From assembly GCA_004295045.1 (NCBI GenBank), contig SHND01000024.1:62001-126000 (forward strand): a DNA stretch of 64,000 bases. Reading direction: 5' to 3'. Below the pieces are notes generated by a model. That model did no database searches, was not told where the DNA came from, and saw nothing but the letters and a program-made list of their open reading frames with translations. Both the position numbers and the translations under genes were made by a program. This stretch comes from Chloroflexota bacterium. GTDB lineage: Bacteria > Chloroflexota > Anaerolineae > UBA4142 > SHND01. Of the stretch, positions 52,610 through 60,708 are shown one piece after another (the first letter of the stretch is position 1; every line of letters starts with the position of its first letter).

Positions 52610-53002
52610 ATGCGACTTTATTTTCTCTGGCTCCTGCTCATTCCTTTGTTCGTCCTGAACGCCTGCGCTTCAAATAACAATCAAACGTTGAGCATTGACA
52701 CCACCGACTTTGCCTTTACGCCGAACCAATGGACTGTGAATGCGGGACAACGCATTACGCTCAAACTCACCAATCAAAGTGGCAGCGAACACGAATGGGT
52801 TCTGCTCAAAAAAGGCGAAGAGGTGACGATGCCCTTTGACGCGGACGATGAAGCGAGAATCGAGTTTGAATCGGAGGTGGAGCCCGGCAATGTCAAGATC
52901 AGTTTTTTCCCCGCGCCTGACGAGGCGGGACTGTATCGCATTGTCTGCGGCATCCCCGGGCATCTGGAAGCGGGAATGGAAGGTACGCTCAACGTAAAAT
53001 AA
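52610..53002 (+). CDS. Cupredoxin-like lipoprotein
   Basis: A 130-residue predicted lipoprotein. The signal peptide MRLYFLWLLLIPLFVLNAC ends in a lipobox, so Cys19 may be lipidated. The rest is a cupredoxin-like beta barrel with possible copper ligands His61 (EHEW), Cys113 (RIVCGIPGH), His118 and Met123, the type 1 copper pattern. Similar domains occur next to Ftr1 permeases as EfeO-like or plastocyanin-like partners; here the copper protein could oxidise Fe(II) or pass electrons before iron uptake (inference). It is the first gene of a two-gene operon; the Ftr1 gene starts 19 bases after its stop. Confidence 0.87.
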   Translation: MRLYFLWLLLIPLFVLNACASNNNQTLSIDTTDFAFTPNQWTVNAGQRITLKLTNQSGSEHEWVLLKKGEEVTMPFDADDEARIEFESEVEPGNVKISFFPAPDEAGLYRIVCGIPGHLEAGMEGTLNVK

Positions 53003-53021
53003 AAGTTTCGGCGGAGGATTT

Positions 53022-53852
53022 ATGTTTGCAGCAGGACTTGTTACATTTCGCGAAGGACTTGAAGCCGCGCTGATTGTCGGCATCGTCATCAGTTATCTGA
53101 GCAAGATGGGACATCAGACGCAGTTGCGCTTTGCATGGGTCGGCGTCATTCTCGCGATGATTGTCAGCGCATTGGCAGCGTTCGGTTTGCAGTGGGTTGG
53201 CACGAGTCTGGAAGAACCATACGAGCAAATTTTTGAGGGCTCGATGATGTTCCTCGCGGTGGGTGTGCTGACGTGGATGATTTTTTGGATGCGCTATCAG
53301 GGGCGTTTTATGAAGCGCGATCTCGAGCATCAAGTCGAAACGGCGTTGGCGTCCGGCGCGGCGTTTGGTGTTTTTGGACTGACGTTTCTCGCCGTGTTCC
53401 GCGAAGGGATCGAGACCGCGCTCTTTCTTTCGGTGAGTGCGTTTGCAAGCGATGCGGGCGCGACGCTGATCGGCAGTGTTATCGGCTTGGCGCTTGCGAT
53501 GGCGGTGGGTTACGCGATTTATGTGATGGCAATGCGTTTGAACATCAGACTTTTTTTTGATGTCACCAGTATCTTGCTGCTCGTTTTCGCGGCGGGTCTG
53601 TTCGCGCATGGCATTCACGAATTTCAAGAAATCGGATGGCTGCCAATGTTGACCCAATCGGCATGGAATACAGAGGGCGTGCTGTCGAATGGTTCGTTTG
53701 TCGGTTCCATCCTGCGCGCGCTCGTCGGCTACAACGCGACACCGAGCGTTTTGGAGGTGATCGCGTACATTTTCTATTGGGGTGTCGTTTTGGTCGCGAT
53801 TCGTTATTGGACGCAGCATCTCAGCGCACGTCTTGCGCCGACCCACGCTTAA
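53022..53852 (+). CDS. Ftr1/EfeU-family iron permease
   Basis: A 276-residue, seven-helix membrane protein. The two iron-binding motifs REGLE (residues 10-14) and REGIE (about 126-130) lie in membrane helices one and four, as in yeast Ftr1 and E. coli EfeU. It imports ferric iron through the cytoplasmic membrane, usually with an oxidising partner. GCGGAGGA precedes the ATG. With the cupredoxin upstream and the divergent DtxR regulator it forms a compact iron uptake unit. A terminator follows its stop. Confidence 0.93.
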   Translation: MFAAGLVTFREGLEAALIVGIVISYLSKMGHQTQLRFAWVGVILAMIVSALAAFGLQWVGTSLEEPYEQIFEGSMMFLAVGVLTWMIFWMRYQGRFMKRDLEHQVETALASGAAFGVFGLTFLAVFREGIETALFLSVSAFASDAGATLIGSVIGLALAMAVGYAIYVMAMRLNIRLFFDVTSILLLVFAAGLFAHGIHEFQEIGWLPMLTQSAWNTEGVLSNGSFVGSILRALVGYNATPSVLEVIAYIFYWGVVLVAIRYWTQHLSARLAPTHA

Positions 53853-53868
53853 AGAGTTGTCCTTGCAG

Positions 53869-53901
53869 AAAAAAACATTCTCATTTCGAGAATGTTTTTT
53901 T
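53869..53901 (+). terminator. Terminator of the cupredoxin-Ftr1 operon
   Basis: AAAAACATTCTC and GAGAATGTTTTT form a 12-bp stem with a 5-base loop, followed by a T run. Confidence 0.85.
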
Positions 53902-53943
53902 GAATCTTGCCCGCGCATAAAATTAGGTCAGTTATTTAGGCAA

Positions 53944-53952
53944 TGCTATAAT
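53944..53952 (+). promoter_or_regulatory. Extended -10 element of the small membrane-protein gene
   Basis: TGCTATAAT, an extended -10 box, 28 bases before the start codon at 53981. Confidence 0.55.
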
Positions 53953-53980
53953 TGCGCTCTAAACGGAGGAGAAATTATTT

Positions 53981-54187
53981 ATGGCAAAAGCAAAAAAAGC
54001 GCCGCAGCAGAAAAAAGCGCCGCAAAATCAAAATCGCGGTCTCAAGATCGCCAGCGCGTTATTTGTAGGATTGGGCGTATTGGTGGTGTTGAGCATGATT
54101 ATCTCGAGCGTCTTTACCCAAAGTCCCCAACCCGCTCCCATTGTCCCGACCGCATTCCCAACTGCCATGTCAACGAGCGCACCTTGA
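53981..54187 (+). CDS. Small single-helix membrane protein
   Basis: A 68-residue protein with a basic, Gln/Lys-rich start (MAKAKKAPQQKKAPQNQN), one membrane helix (about 21-43, LKIASALFVGLGVLVVLSMI) and a short Pro/Thr tail. I do not recognise a family. The strong ribosome-binding site (GGAGGAG), the extended -10 box and its own terminator make it very likely to be a real gene. The orientation is probably N-inside. Function unknown. Confidence 0.75.
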   Translation: MAKAKKAPQQKKAPQNQNRGLKIASALFVGLGVLVVLSMIISSVFTQSPQPAPIVPTAFPTAMSTSAP

Positions 54188-54190
54188 TTC

Positions 54191-54229
54191 AAAAAAAAGA
54201 GCCGAGCCCTTGGGGCTCGGTTCTTTTTT
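54191..54229. terminator. Bidirectional terminator between the small membrane protein and hsp20 genes
   Basis: AAGAGCCGAGCCC and GGGCTCGGTTCTT form a long stem with a 3-base loop flanked by A and T runs. It serves the plus-strand gene ending at 54187 and the minus-strand gene ending at 54231. Confidence 0.88.
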
Positions 54230-54230
54230 G

Positions 54231-54704
54231 TTAGTTCTTGGAGTGTCCGTTCGTTTCGGCAGCTTTCACCTGGATTTTCTTGGGCTTTACTTGTTCGGCT
54301 TTGGGAAAGGTGACGGTCAACATGCCGTTCTCAAATTTCGCATCCGCTTTGTCAGTTTGCAAGCCGTCCGGCAATTGAACCGCGCGGCTGAATGAGCCAA
54401 CGCGGGTTTCACGCCGCAAATAATTCTTGTCTTGAGTTGCGGTTTCCTCTTTGGACTCACCAGAAAGGGCGAGATAATTGCCTTTGATGGTAATGTCCAC
54501 GTCCTCGGCTTTAACGCCCGGAAGCGCCGCTTTGACCACCACATTGTCCGCTGTTTCATACACATCCAGCGTCGGTTCCACCCACGCGGCGGGCAAATTG
54601 TCCCACGCGCGATTGCTCACCCACGAATCTTCGAACAAGCGATCCATTGCGTCACGCAAGGAAAGCATCTCATTTCTGGGCTGCCATCGAATAATTTTGT
54701 TCAT
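54231..54704 (-). CDS. Hsp20 family small heat-shock protein (second copy)
   Basis: A 157-residue alpha-crystallin chaperone. N-terminal stretch MNKIIRWQPRNEMLSLRDAMDRLFE is typical of the Hsp17/IbpA-like group. The crystallin domain runs from about 47 (VEPTLDVYETADNVVVKAALPGVK) to about 140, with RRETRVGSFSRAVQLPDGL, and the tail holds the IQV-type motif (KKIQVKAAE). It is more typical than the Hsp20 at 17485. AGGAGG precedes the ATG at 54704. It diverges from the dnaJ/hspR operon and its promoter sits beside the putative HspR operator, so heat induction is expected. Confidence 0.93.
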   Translation of the reverse strand: MNKIIRWQPRNEMLSLRDAMDRLFEDSWVSNRAWDNLPAAWVEPTLDVYETADNVVVKAALPGVKAEDVDITIKGNYLALSGESKEETATQDKNYLRRETRVGSFSRAVQLPDGLQTDKADAKFENGMLTVTFPKAEQVKPKKIQVKAAETNGHSKN

Positions 54705-54740
54705 GGTTATTTCCTCCTGTTCAAACATAATTCTGCACCC

Positions 54741-54769
54741 ATTATAAGTTCTATTTTCGAAATTGTCAA
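54741..54769 (-). promoter_or_regulatory. Promoter of the second hsp20 gene
   Basis: Minus strand: TTGACA (54764-54769), 17 bases, TATAAT (54741-54746), a consensus sigma-70 promoter. The operator at 54773-54795 begins 4 bases upstream of the -35 box. Confidence 0.85.
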
Positions 54770-54772
54770 TAT

Positions 54773-54795
54773 ACTTGATAACTATATTATCAAGT
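54773..54795. promoter_or_regulatory. Putative HspR operator (HAIR-like inverted repeat)
   Basis: ACTTGATAA (54773-54781), CTATA, TTATCAAGT (54787-54795): a perfect 9-bp inverted repeat. Written as CTTGATA-N7-TATCAAG it closely resembles the Actinobacterial HspR operator HAIR (CTTGAGT-N7-ACTCAAG). It lies between the divergent consensus promoters of hsp20 and dnaJ, and hspR is the second gene of the dnaJ operon. Confidence 0.75.
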
Positions 54796-54821
54796 TTCCA
54801 TTAAAAAGATTTACAAATCTA

Positions 54822-54850
54822 TTGACATCTCATACTGCAAATGCTATAAT
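54822..54850 (+). promoter_or_regulatory. Promoter of the dnaJ-hspR operon
   Basis: TTGACA (54822-54827), 17 bases ending in TGC, TATAAT (54845-54850): a consensus promoter with extended -10. Confidence 0.88.
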
Positions 54851-54878
54851 CGCCACAGATTTTTAGACCGAGACAGCG

Positions 54879-54907
54879 ACGGCGGGCGAGCTGCCCGCCG
54901 TTTTTAT
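54879..54907 (+). terminator. Terminator-like hairpin in the dnaJ leader, possible attenuator
   Basis: CGGCGGGC (54880-54887), GAGCT, GCCCGCCG (54893-54900), then five T. It lies between the promoter (-10 at 54845) and the GTG start at 54922, so transcripts must read through it. Confidence 0.6.
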
Positions 54908-54921
54908 ATACGAGGCACAGC

Positions 54922-55890
54922 GTGGAATATCAGGACTATTACAAAACTTTAGGGGTGGCGAAAGATGCCAACGAAAAGGACATCAAGTCGGCGTACCGTA
55001 AATTGGCGCGCAAACTGCACCCCGACGTGAATCCCAACGACAAAGAAGCAGAACAAAAATTCAAACAAGTCAACGAAGCGTATGAGGTCCTGAGCGATCC
55101 CGAAAAGCGCAAAAAGTACGACTCGTTGGGTGCGAATTGGAAAGAGTACGAAAATTATCAGCGCGCAGGTGGGACGGGTCCCTTTACTTGGGGCGACGCC
55201 AACGGCAGCACACGCAGCGGCGGCACCACCTATCGCACTATTGATCCCGAAGAGTACGAACAAATCTTTGGCGATCTCGGCGGCGCGTCCGATTTCTTTC
55301 GCACCTTTTTTGGCGGCGCCGCAGGCGGATTTTCCGGCGGTGGATTTGGCGGGGGTGGGCGCAGCGGCGTCAGTATGCGCGGCCGCGATCTGGAGCAACC
55401 CGTTCAAATTACGTTCAGCGAAGCGTACCAAGGCACCACACGCATCTTGCAAAAAGATGGCAAAAAGATGGAAGTGGACATCAAACCGGGCGTGAAAACG
55501 GGTTCGCGTGTGCGTCTCGCCAAACAGGGCGGCGCGGGAGTCGGTTCGGGTCCCGCAGGCGATTTGTTTTTGAGCATCCAGGTCCTGCCCGATCCGCGCT
55601 TTGAGCGCAATGGCGACGATGTCACCGTCGAAGTGCCGGTTGATTTGTATACGGCGGTTCTCGGCGGCGAAGTAGCCGTGCCAACTCCTAAAGGCACGAG
55701 CATCATGCTCAAAATTCCAGCTGAAACCCAAAATGGCAAGACGTTTCGGATTCCAAACAAAGGGATGCCCAAGCTGAACGAAGCGAATGGGTTTGGTAAC
55801 TTGTACGTCCGCGCCAAGATCACGCTGCCCGACAAGTTGAGCAAAAAAGAGATAGAGTTATTTGAAGAGTTGAAAGCATTGCGCGCATAA
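54922..55890 (+). CDS. cbpA: DnaJ-like co-chaperone without zinc finger (CbpA type)
   Basis: A 322-residue J-domain protein. The J domain (1-70) starts [20 protein letters not shown] and has HPD at 33-35. A Gly/Phe-rich region follows (about 85-155). The C-terminal beta domains have the substrate-binding strands ([12 protein letters not shown] and [28 protein letters not shown]); the Cys-rich zinc finger of DnaJ is absent, so it is of the CbpA/DnaJB type. It stimulates DnaK ATPase, but DnaK and GrpE are not in this window. The GTG start has GAGG upstream. It has a consensus promoter with a terminator-like leader hairpin and leads the hspR operon. Confidence 0.92.
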   Translation: MEYQDYYKTLGVAKDANEKDIKSAYRKLARKLHPDVNPNDKEAEQKFKQVNEAYEVLSDPEKRKKYDSLGANWKEYENYQRAGGTGPFTWGDANGSTRSGGTTYRTIDPEEYEQIFGDLGGASDFFRTFFGGAAGGFSGGGFGGGGRSGVSMRGRDLEQPVQITFSEAYQGTTRILQKDGKKMEVDIKPGVKTGSRVRLAKQGGAGVGSGPAGDLFLSIQVLPDPRFERNGDDVTVEVPVDLYTAVLGGEVAVPTPKGTSIMLKIPAETQNGKTFRIPNKGMPKLNEANGFGNLYVRAKITLPDKLSKKEIELFEELKALRA

Positions 55891-55939
55891 GGGCGATGCA
55901 GTCGTTCGCAAATCGCTCTTTTGGAAATGGTGATATAGT

Positions 55940-56392
55940 ATGCCAATCTATTTTCGTGAAACAAATGTTACAGTCAGCGATGAGCCGATGTTTGTCATCA
56001 GCGTCGCCGCGCGTTTGGTGGAAATGCATCCGCAAACGCTGCGCTATTACGAACGCGCGGGACTTGTGAAACCGAAACGTTCGCGCGGCAGCATTCGTTT
56101 GTATTCGCAGCGCGATATTGAACGCTTGAAAAAAATTGCGCGGCTGGTAGATGACCTCGGCGTGAATCTCGCAGGCGTCGAAGTGATCATCAATCTCACC
56201 GAAAAATTGGAATTGATGCAGCAGGTCTTAAATGAAAATCAGATTCAATTACCCGAGGCAGTGAATGAAGGGTCGAAATTTGGCCAAGTCCCGCAAGCGC
56301 ATGGAAACGGAAATGAACTCGTGCGCGCGCCGGTAAAAATTCAGGTGCGGCGTCCGCGCAAAACGACGCGGACCAAAATCACAAAGGAGTAA
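55940..56392 (+). CDS. hspR: HspR, MerR-family heat-shock repressor
   Basis: A 150-residue regulator. The MerR-type DNA-binding domain begins at residue 17 (MFVISVAARLVEMHPQTLRYYERAGLVKPKRS), followed by the HspR-typical IRLYSQRDIERLKKI and DLGVNLAGVEVIINLTEKL helices. The tail is basic with Arg-Lys-Thr words. HspR represses chaperone genes by binding HAIR sites and is released from DNA as DnaK is recruited to misfolded proteins. It lies 49 bases after cbpA in the same operon, and a HAIR-like site is in front of that operon, so autoregulation is likely. GGTGAT upstream supports the ATG at 55940; a later Met (55988) is a second choice. Confidence 0.9.
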   Translation: MPIYFRETNVTVSDEPMFVISVAARLVEMHPQTLRYYERAGLVKPKRSRGSIRLYSQRDIERLKKIARLVDDLGVNLAGVEVIINLTEKLELMQQVLNENQIQLPEAVNEGSKFGQVPQAHGNGNELVRAPVKIQVRRPRKTTRTKITKE

Positions 56393-56399
56393 TCGCAAA

Positions 56400-56951
56400 A
56401 TGGCGGAAGCAACGACGGCAGGTAGTATGCAAGACGAAGCATTGGCGCTCGCAGCCGAAAATGCCCTGAGAAATTATACGGGCGTGCGTGTGTGGACAGA
56501 TGCGCTAGGGCTGAAAGCCACAAACGGGATTGTCGAGATTAGCGGTCACGTGCGCACACACGCGGAAAAAGAGGTGACGGAAGACGTCGTCTTGAAAACC
56601 AAAGGTGTGAAAGATGTTGTGAGCCAATTGTACATTGATACTGATTTGGAAATCCGGGTTGCGAAAGCATTGGGTGATGATCCGCGCACGCGCGGCAGTT
56701 TTCCCGGTATTTTGGTCGGCAGCGCGTTCGGGGAAATTTATTTGAAAGGCAGCGTCACGTCGCCAGAGATCAAAAAGGCGGCGGGCGAAATCGCCGCCAA
56801 GGTTGAAGGCGTGCGCGAAGTGAACAACCAACTCGAAGCGCCGGAACCACCGAAACCGACGCCCGCGGCAGGAGCAAAACCGGCTGCAAAGCCCGCGCCC
56901 AAGCCCGCGCCAAAGGCAGAGGAAGAAGAGGAAACGCCTGCGGAAGAGTAG
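56400..56951 (+). CDS. BON-domain protein (two BON domains, acidic/Pro-Ala tail)
   Basis: A 183-residue protein. Two BON domains are seen: about 22-88 (ALRNYTGVRVWTDALGLKATNGIVEISGHVRTHAEKE) and about 90-150 (LEIRVAKALGDDPRTRG, IYLKGSVTSPEIKKAAG, VEGVREVNNQL). A tail of KPAPKPAPKAEEEEE words follows. No signal peptide or lipobox is visible, unlike the OsmY group, so it should be cytoplasmic. BON domains bind membranes or phospholipids in OsmY-type proteins. It starts 7 bases after the hspR stop and is probably the third gene of the dnaJ-hspR operon. Confidence 0.87.
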   Translation: MAEATTAGSMQDEALALAAENALRNYTGVRVWTDALGLKATNGIVEISGHVRTHAEKEVTEDVVLKTKGVKDVVSQLYIDTDLEIRVAKALGDDPRTRGSFPGILVGSAFGEIYLKGSVTSPEIKKAAGEIAAKVEGVREVNNQLEAPEPPKPTPAAGAKPAAKPAPKPAPKAEEEEETPAEE

Positions 56952-57090
56952 GCCACGAATTGTGAAACGTAATTCACAGTGCTTGCTTTCTCACATCGCG
57001 CAATTTTGTTAAGGTTGTTCCGATGGCATACATCGGGCAAGACGCGTGAGGGAGCAAGCGCTGTTGTTTTGAACAAGCAACGTAAAGTAA

Positions 57091-57354
57091 ATGGAGACGA
57101 CTAAAAGAGTAGCACTCACACGCGAAGAAATAGCTGAAATTGTGCGCGGGTTGGATCCGATTGATTGGGTTCAACTGCGTTTAATCGCGCAATTGCCCCC
57201 AGAGGAACAAATCATGGCAGGGATGCGTGCCGCAGAGTTTGCGCGCGCAATCGTACGTGGGGCATTGATGGAACGCTTTCCGAACGAAACGCGCTCTCAA
57301 ATAAATATGCGCGTGCTCCGACATTTCACAACTGTGCGAATGGAATCAAAATGA
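57091..57354 (+). CDS. Small helical protein, putative partner of the nucleotidyltransferase
   Basis: An 87-residue, all-helical protein. It begins METTKRVALTREEIAEIVRGLDPIDWVQLRLIAQLPPEEQIMA and continues with a helix AAEFARAIVRGALMERFP and a basic end, without a known domain. Its stop codon overlaps the start of the nucleotidyltransferase gene (ATGA at 57351-57354), which is the arrangement of antitoxin-toxin or two-subunit genes. Its function is inferred only from that coupling. The ATG lies after a poor ribosome-binding site. Confidence 0.65.
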   Translation: METTKRVALTREEIAEIVRGLDPIDWVQLRLIAQLPPEEQIMAGMRAAEFARAIVRGALMERFPNETRSQINMRVLRHFTTVRMESK

Positions 57355-57962
57355 GCCAAATCGAATTTTATATTCGCGTTGTGAAGGCTTTGGACGAGAT
57401 AGCCGCGCCATACATGATCGTCGGTGCGTTTGCAGGACTCTCGTTTGGTATCACTCGGTCAACTTATGATGTTGACCTGATTGTTGACCTCAAATCATAT
57501 CATGCAGATCTCTTATCGGCGCGTTTTCCTTTGCCGCGCTACTATGCCGACCCAGACATGATTCGTGATTCGATGCAGCAAAAAGTGATGTTTAATCTGA
57601 TTGATACGAAAGAAGGTGCCAAAGCGGACATGGTACCACTGTCGCGAGAACCTGAATATCGTCTCGCATTTTCAAGACGAATCAGACGTCTCGTCAATGA
57701 CGGGGCAGGAAATACCTTTGAAGCATGGATCGCGCAACCTACAGATATTATTATCGGAAAACTTGAAGCGTGGACGGAAGGGCGCTCAACGAAACATTCG
57801 GCGGATATATTGCAAATGCTCGTTTTTGATTTTGGCGGTTTTAGTACACACCAAATTGATTTGGACCATGTGACACGCCAAGCAACGCGATTGGACATAG
57901 ATACTTTGACGCTTTGGCAGGATTTGGTGGAACGCGCGAAGCGAGATGTGCAAAAGAGATAA
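57351..57962 (+). CDS. Nucleotidyltransferase-fold protein (possible toxin of a TA pair)
   Basis: A 203-residue protein with the minimal nucleotidyltransferase core: YMIVGAFAGLSFGITRSTYDVDLIVDL (residues 21-47) carries a Gly-containing turn and the metal-binding DVD at 40-42. The C-terminal half is helical. It resembles the DUF6036/AbiEii-like groups that act in toxin-antitoxin or phage-abortive systems by modifying tRNA or proteins. The 87-residue gene upstream overlaps its start. I chose the ATG at 57351 because of this overlap; a longer frame up to 57165 runs through the partner gene. The pair interrupts the chaperone block between BON and clpB. Confidence 0.75.
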   Translation: MSQIEFYIRVVKALDEIAAPYMIVGAFAGLSFGITRSTYDVDLIVDLKSYHADLLSARFPLPRYYADPDMIRDSMQQKVMFNLIDTKEGAKADMVPLSREPEYRLAFSRRIRRLVNDGAGNTFEAWIAQPTDIIIGKLEAWTEGRSTKHSADILQMLVFDFGGFSTHQIDLDHVTRQATRLDIDTLTLWQDLVERAKRDVQKR

Positions 57963-57986
57963 CAGTATTCTTTTTGGGAGATAAAT

Positions 57987-60641
57987 ATGCCACTCAACAT
58001 GCAAAAACTAACTGAAAAAGCAGCCGAAGCGCTGCAAGCGGCGGTTATGCTGGCGCAAGAAAATGCAAACAGTACGGTAGAACCCGAACATCTTTTGCTG
58101 GCGCTGTTGAATCAGACCGACGGCGTTGTGCCGCAAGTTGTGCGCGCGGTGGGCGCAAATCCCGAAACGCTCGAGCAGCAAGCAAAAAGTGAAATTGACA
58201 AACTCGCCAAAGCGTATGGCGGCGCGGTTCAGGTAGGACTCGCGCGGCAAACGCAGCGCGCGTTGGATGAATCGCAAACGGTTGCAGATGGATTGAAAGA
58301 CGATTTTGTCTCAACCGAAGCAATGCTTATCGCGCTCGCAAACGTCGAAAGCAAGGCGAGTCAAATTTTGAATCGCGCGGGCGTCACGCGCGACAAAATT
58401 CTCGCGGCGTTGCAATCCGTGCGCGGCAATCAACGCGTCACAACACAAAATCCCGAAGCGACGTATGAAGCATTGAAAAAATACGGACGCGATCTCACCG
58501 AACTCGCGCGCAAAGGAAAACTCGACCCCGTGATTGGACGCGATGAAGAGGTGCGCCGCGTGATGCAAATTTTGTCGCGCCGCACGAAAAATAATCCGGT
58601 GTTGATCGGCGAACCGGGCGTCGGCAAGACCGCGATTGTCGAAGGACTCGCGCAGCGCATTGTGCGCGGCGATGTGCCGGAACCCTTGAAAGACAAAAAA
58701 GTGATTGCGCTCGATTTCGGCGCAATGATTGCGGGCGCGAAATTTCGCGGCGAATTTGAGGAGCGTTTGAAAGCGGTGTTGAAAGAGGTGACGAGCGCGG
58801 AAGGACAAATCATCGTTTTCATTGACGAGATTCACACCATCGTCGGCGCGGGCGCGGCGGAGGGTTCGATGGACGCGGGCAACATGATTAAACCGATGCT
58901 CGCGCGCGGCGAACTGCACGCGATTGGCGCGACGACGTTGAACGAATATCGCAAATACATTGAAAAAGACGCGGCGCTCGAACGGCGTTTCCAACCTGTG
59001 CTTGTCGAAGAACCGAGCGTCGAGGACACCATCAGCATTTTGCGCGGCTTGCGCGACGCGTATCAACGCCATCACGGCGTAGAAATTCGCGACAGCGCGC
59101 TCGTCGCCGCGGCGGTGTTGAGCCATCGCTACATCAGTGACCGTTTCTTGCCCGACAAGGCGATTGACCTCGTGGACGAAGCGAGTTCGCGTTTGCGTCT
59201 CGAATTGGATTCGATGCCCGCCGAGTTGGACGAAATTCAACGGCGCATCAGTCAGTTGGAAATCGAACGCGTCGCGTTGAAAAACGAAAAAGATTCCGCG
59301 TCACGCGAACGACTCAAAAATTTGGAAAAAGAGTTGGCGAATTTGCAGGAACAGTCCACCGCGTTGACCGCGCGTTGGAAGCAAGAAAAAGAGTTGATGG
59401 ATTCGGAACTGACGCTGAAAAAAGAACGCGATCAACTTGTCAACGATTTGGACCAAGCAACGCGGCAAGGCGATTATCAAAAAGCCGCCGAGATTCAATA
59501 CGGCAAGATGGTTGCGCTGGACAAAAAAATCGAGGAGAGCGCGCAAAAACTTGCCGAGTTGAAAAAATCGGGCGCGCTGCTCAACGAAGAAGTAACCGAA
59601 GACAATATCGCCGAAGTCGTGGCGAAATGGACGGGCATTCCCGTTTCGCGTTTGATGGAAGGCGAAGTGCAAAAATTGATTCAAATGGAAACGCGTTTGC
59701 ATGAACGCGTCGTCGGTCAAGACGAAGCGATCACGGTTGTGGCGAACGCGGTACGACGCGCGCGCGCGGGATTAAAAGACCCGCAGCGTCCCGTCGGCTC
59801 GTTCATCTTTCTCGGTCCCACCGGCGTCGGCAAAACGGAACTCGCGCGTGCGCTCGCCGAATTTTTATTCGACGACGAGAACGCGATGATTCGGATTGAC
59901 ATGAGCGAGTACCAAGAAAAGCACACCGTCGCGCGTTTGATTGGCGCGCCGCCCGGCTATATCGGCTACGACGAAGGCGGACAACTCACCGAAGCCGTGC
60001 GCCGCAAACCGTACTCGGTCGTGTTGTTTGACGAAATCGAAAAAGCCGCGCCCGATGTGTTCAACGTGATGCTGCAAATTCTCGACGACGGACGCTTGAC
60101 CGATGGACAGGGGCGCGTCGTGGATTTCAAAAACGTCGTCGTGATTATGACGTCAAACATCGGCAGTGAATTTTTGGGCATGTACGCGGGACGCGAAATG
60201 AACGAGAGCGAATGGGAAAATGTGAAAAATCGCGTCACCGAAGAAATGCGAAAACATTTCCGTCCCGAATTTTTGAATCGCGTGGACGACATTGTAGTCT
60301 TTCATGGTCTCACGATGGAGAACTTGAAAAACATTGTCGAGATTCTGCTCAAGCAGGTTTCAAAGCGTTTGGAAGACCGACACATCAGCATCGAACTCAC
60401 CGACAAGGCGAAAGAATTTTTGGTGAACGAAGGATACGACCCAAAATACGGCGCGCGCCCTTTGAAACGGACGATTCAACGCCGCGTCCTTGACCCGCTC
60501 GCGCTCGACGTGTTGAACGGACGCATCCGCGACGGCGACCATGTGGTGACGGATGTGGAAGATGGCAAGTTGATTTTCTTGCAAGAAGAACCAAAGACGC
60601 GGAGTGATGGGAAGAGGAAAAAGGAAAAAGTGGTGGCGTAA
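57987..60641 (+). CDS. clpB: ATP-dependent disaggregase ClpB
   Basis: An 884-residue Hsp100 protein. The Clp N-terminal domain covers about 1-145 ([17 protein letters not shown] and [10 protein letters not shown]). AAA-1 has Walker [16 protein letters not shown] and sensor-like [14 protein letters not shown]; the coiled-coil middle domain is at about 410-530 ([30 protein letters not shown]). AAA-2 starts [16 protein letters not shown] and has [19 protein letters not shown], with the C-terminal extension in place. It rescues aggregated proteins with DnaK/DnaJ. GGGAG precedes the ATG. It lies 24 bases after the nucleotidyltransferase, but a heat-shock promoter of its own was not seen. Confidence 0.96.
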   Translation: MPLNMQKLTEKAAEALQAAVMLAQENANSTVEPEHLLLALLNQTDGVVPQVVRAVGANPETLEQQAKSEIDKLAKAYGGAVQVGLARQTQRALDESQTVADGLKDDFVSTEAMLIALANVESKASQILNRAGVTRDKILAALQSVRGNQRVTTQNPEATYEALKKYGRDLTELARKGKLDPVIGRDEEVRRVMQILSRRTKNNPVLIGEPGVGKTAIVEGLAQRIVRGDVPEPLKDKKVIALDFGAMIAGAKFRGEFEERLKAVLKEVTSAEGQIIVFIDEIHTIVGAGAAEGSMDAGNMIKPMLARGELHAIGATTLNEYRKYIEKDAALERRFQPVLVEEPSVEDTISILRGLRDAYQRHHGVEIRDSALVAAAVLSHRYISDRFLPDKAIDLVDEASSRLRLELDSMPAELDEIQRRISQLEIERVALKNEKDSASRERLKNLEKELANLQEQSTALTARWKQEKELMDSELTLKKERDQLVNDLDQATRQGDYQKAAEIQYGKMVALDKKIEESAQKLAELKKSGALLNEEVTEDNIAEVVAKWTGIPVSRLMEGEVQKLIQMETRLHERVVGQDEAITVVANAVRRARAGLKDPQRPVGSFIFLGPTGVGKTELARALAEFLFDDENAMIRIDMSEYQEKHTVARLIGAPPGYIGYDEGGQLTEAVRRKPYSVVLFDEIEKAAPDVFNVMLQILDDGRLTDGQGRVVDFKNVVVIMTSNIGSEFLGMYAGREMNESEWENVKNRVTEEMRKHFRPEFLNRVDDIVVFHGLTMENLKNIVEILLKQVSKRLEDRHISIELTDKAKEFLVNEGYDPKYGARPLKRTIQRRVLDPLALDVLNGRIRDGDHVVTDVEDGKLIFLQEEPKTRSDGKRKKEKVVA

Positions 60642-60659
60642 AAGAGTTTAATGATAAAC

Positions 60660-60697
60660 TGCCTGTGAAGCGAGATTGCGTTGCAGGCATTTTTTTC
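60660..60697 (+). terminator. Terminator of clpB
   Basis: TGCCTG and CAGGCA, with weaker inner pairing, are followed by a seven-T run that ends just before the ribosome-binding site of the next gene. Confidence 0.65.
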
Positions 60698-60708
60698 TGG
60701 AGGTTGCG

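Noticed and set aside
58311..59240. A 309-residue minus-strand frame inside clpB
   Set aside because: A His/Arg/Phe-rich shadow of the conserved clpB reading frame.
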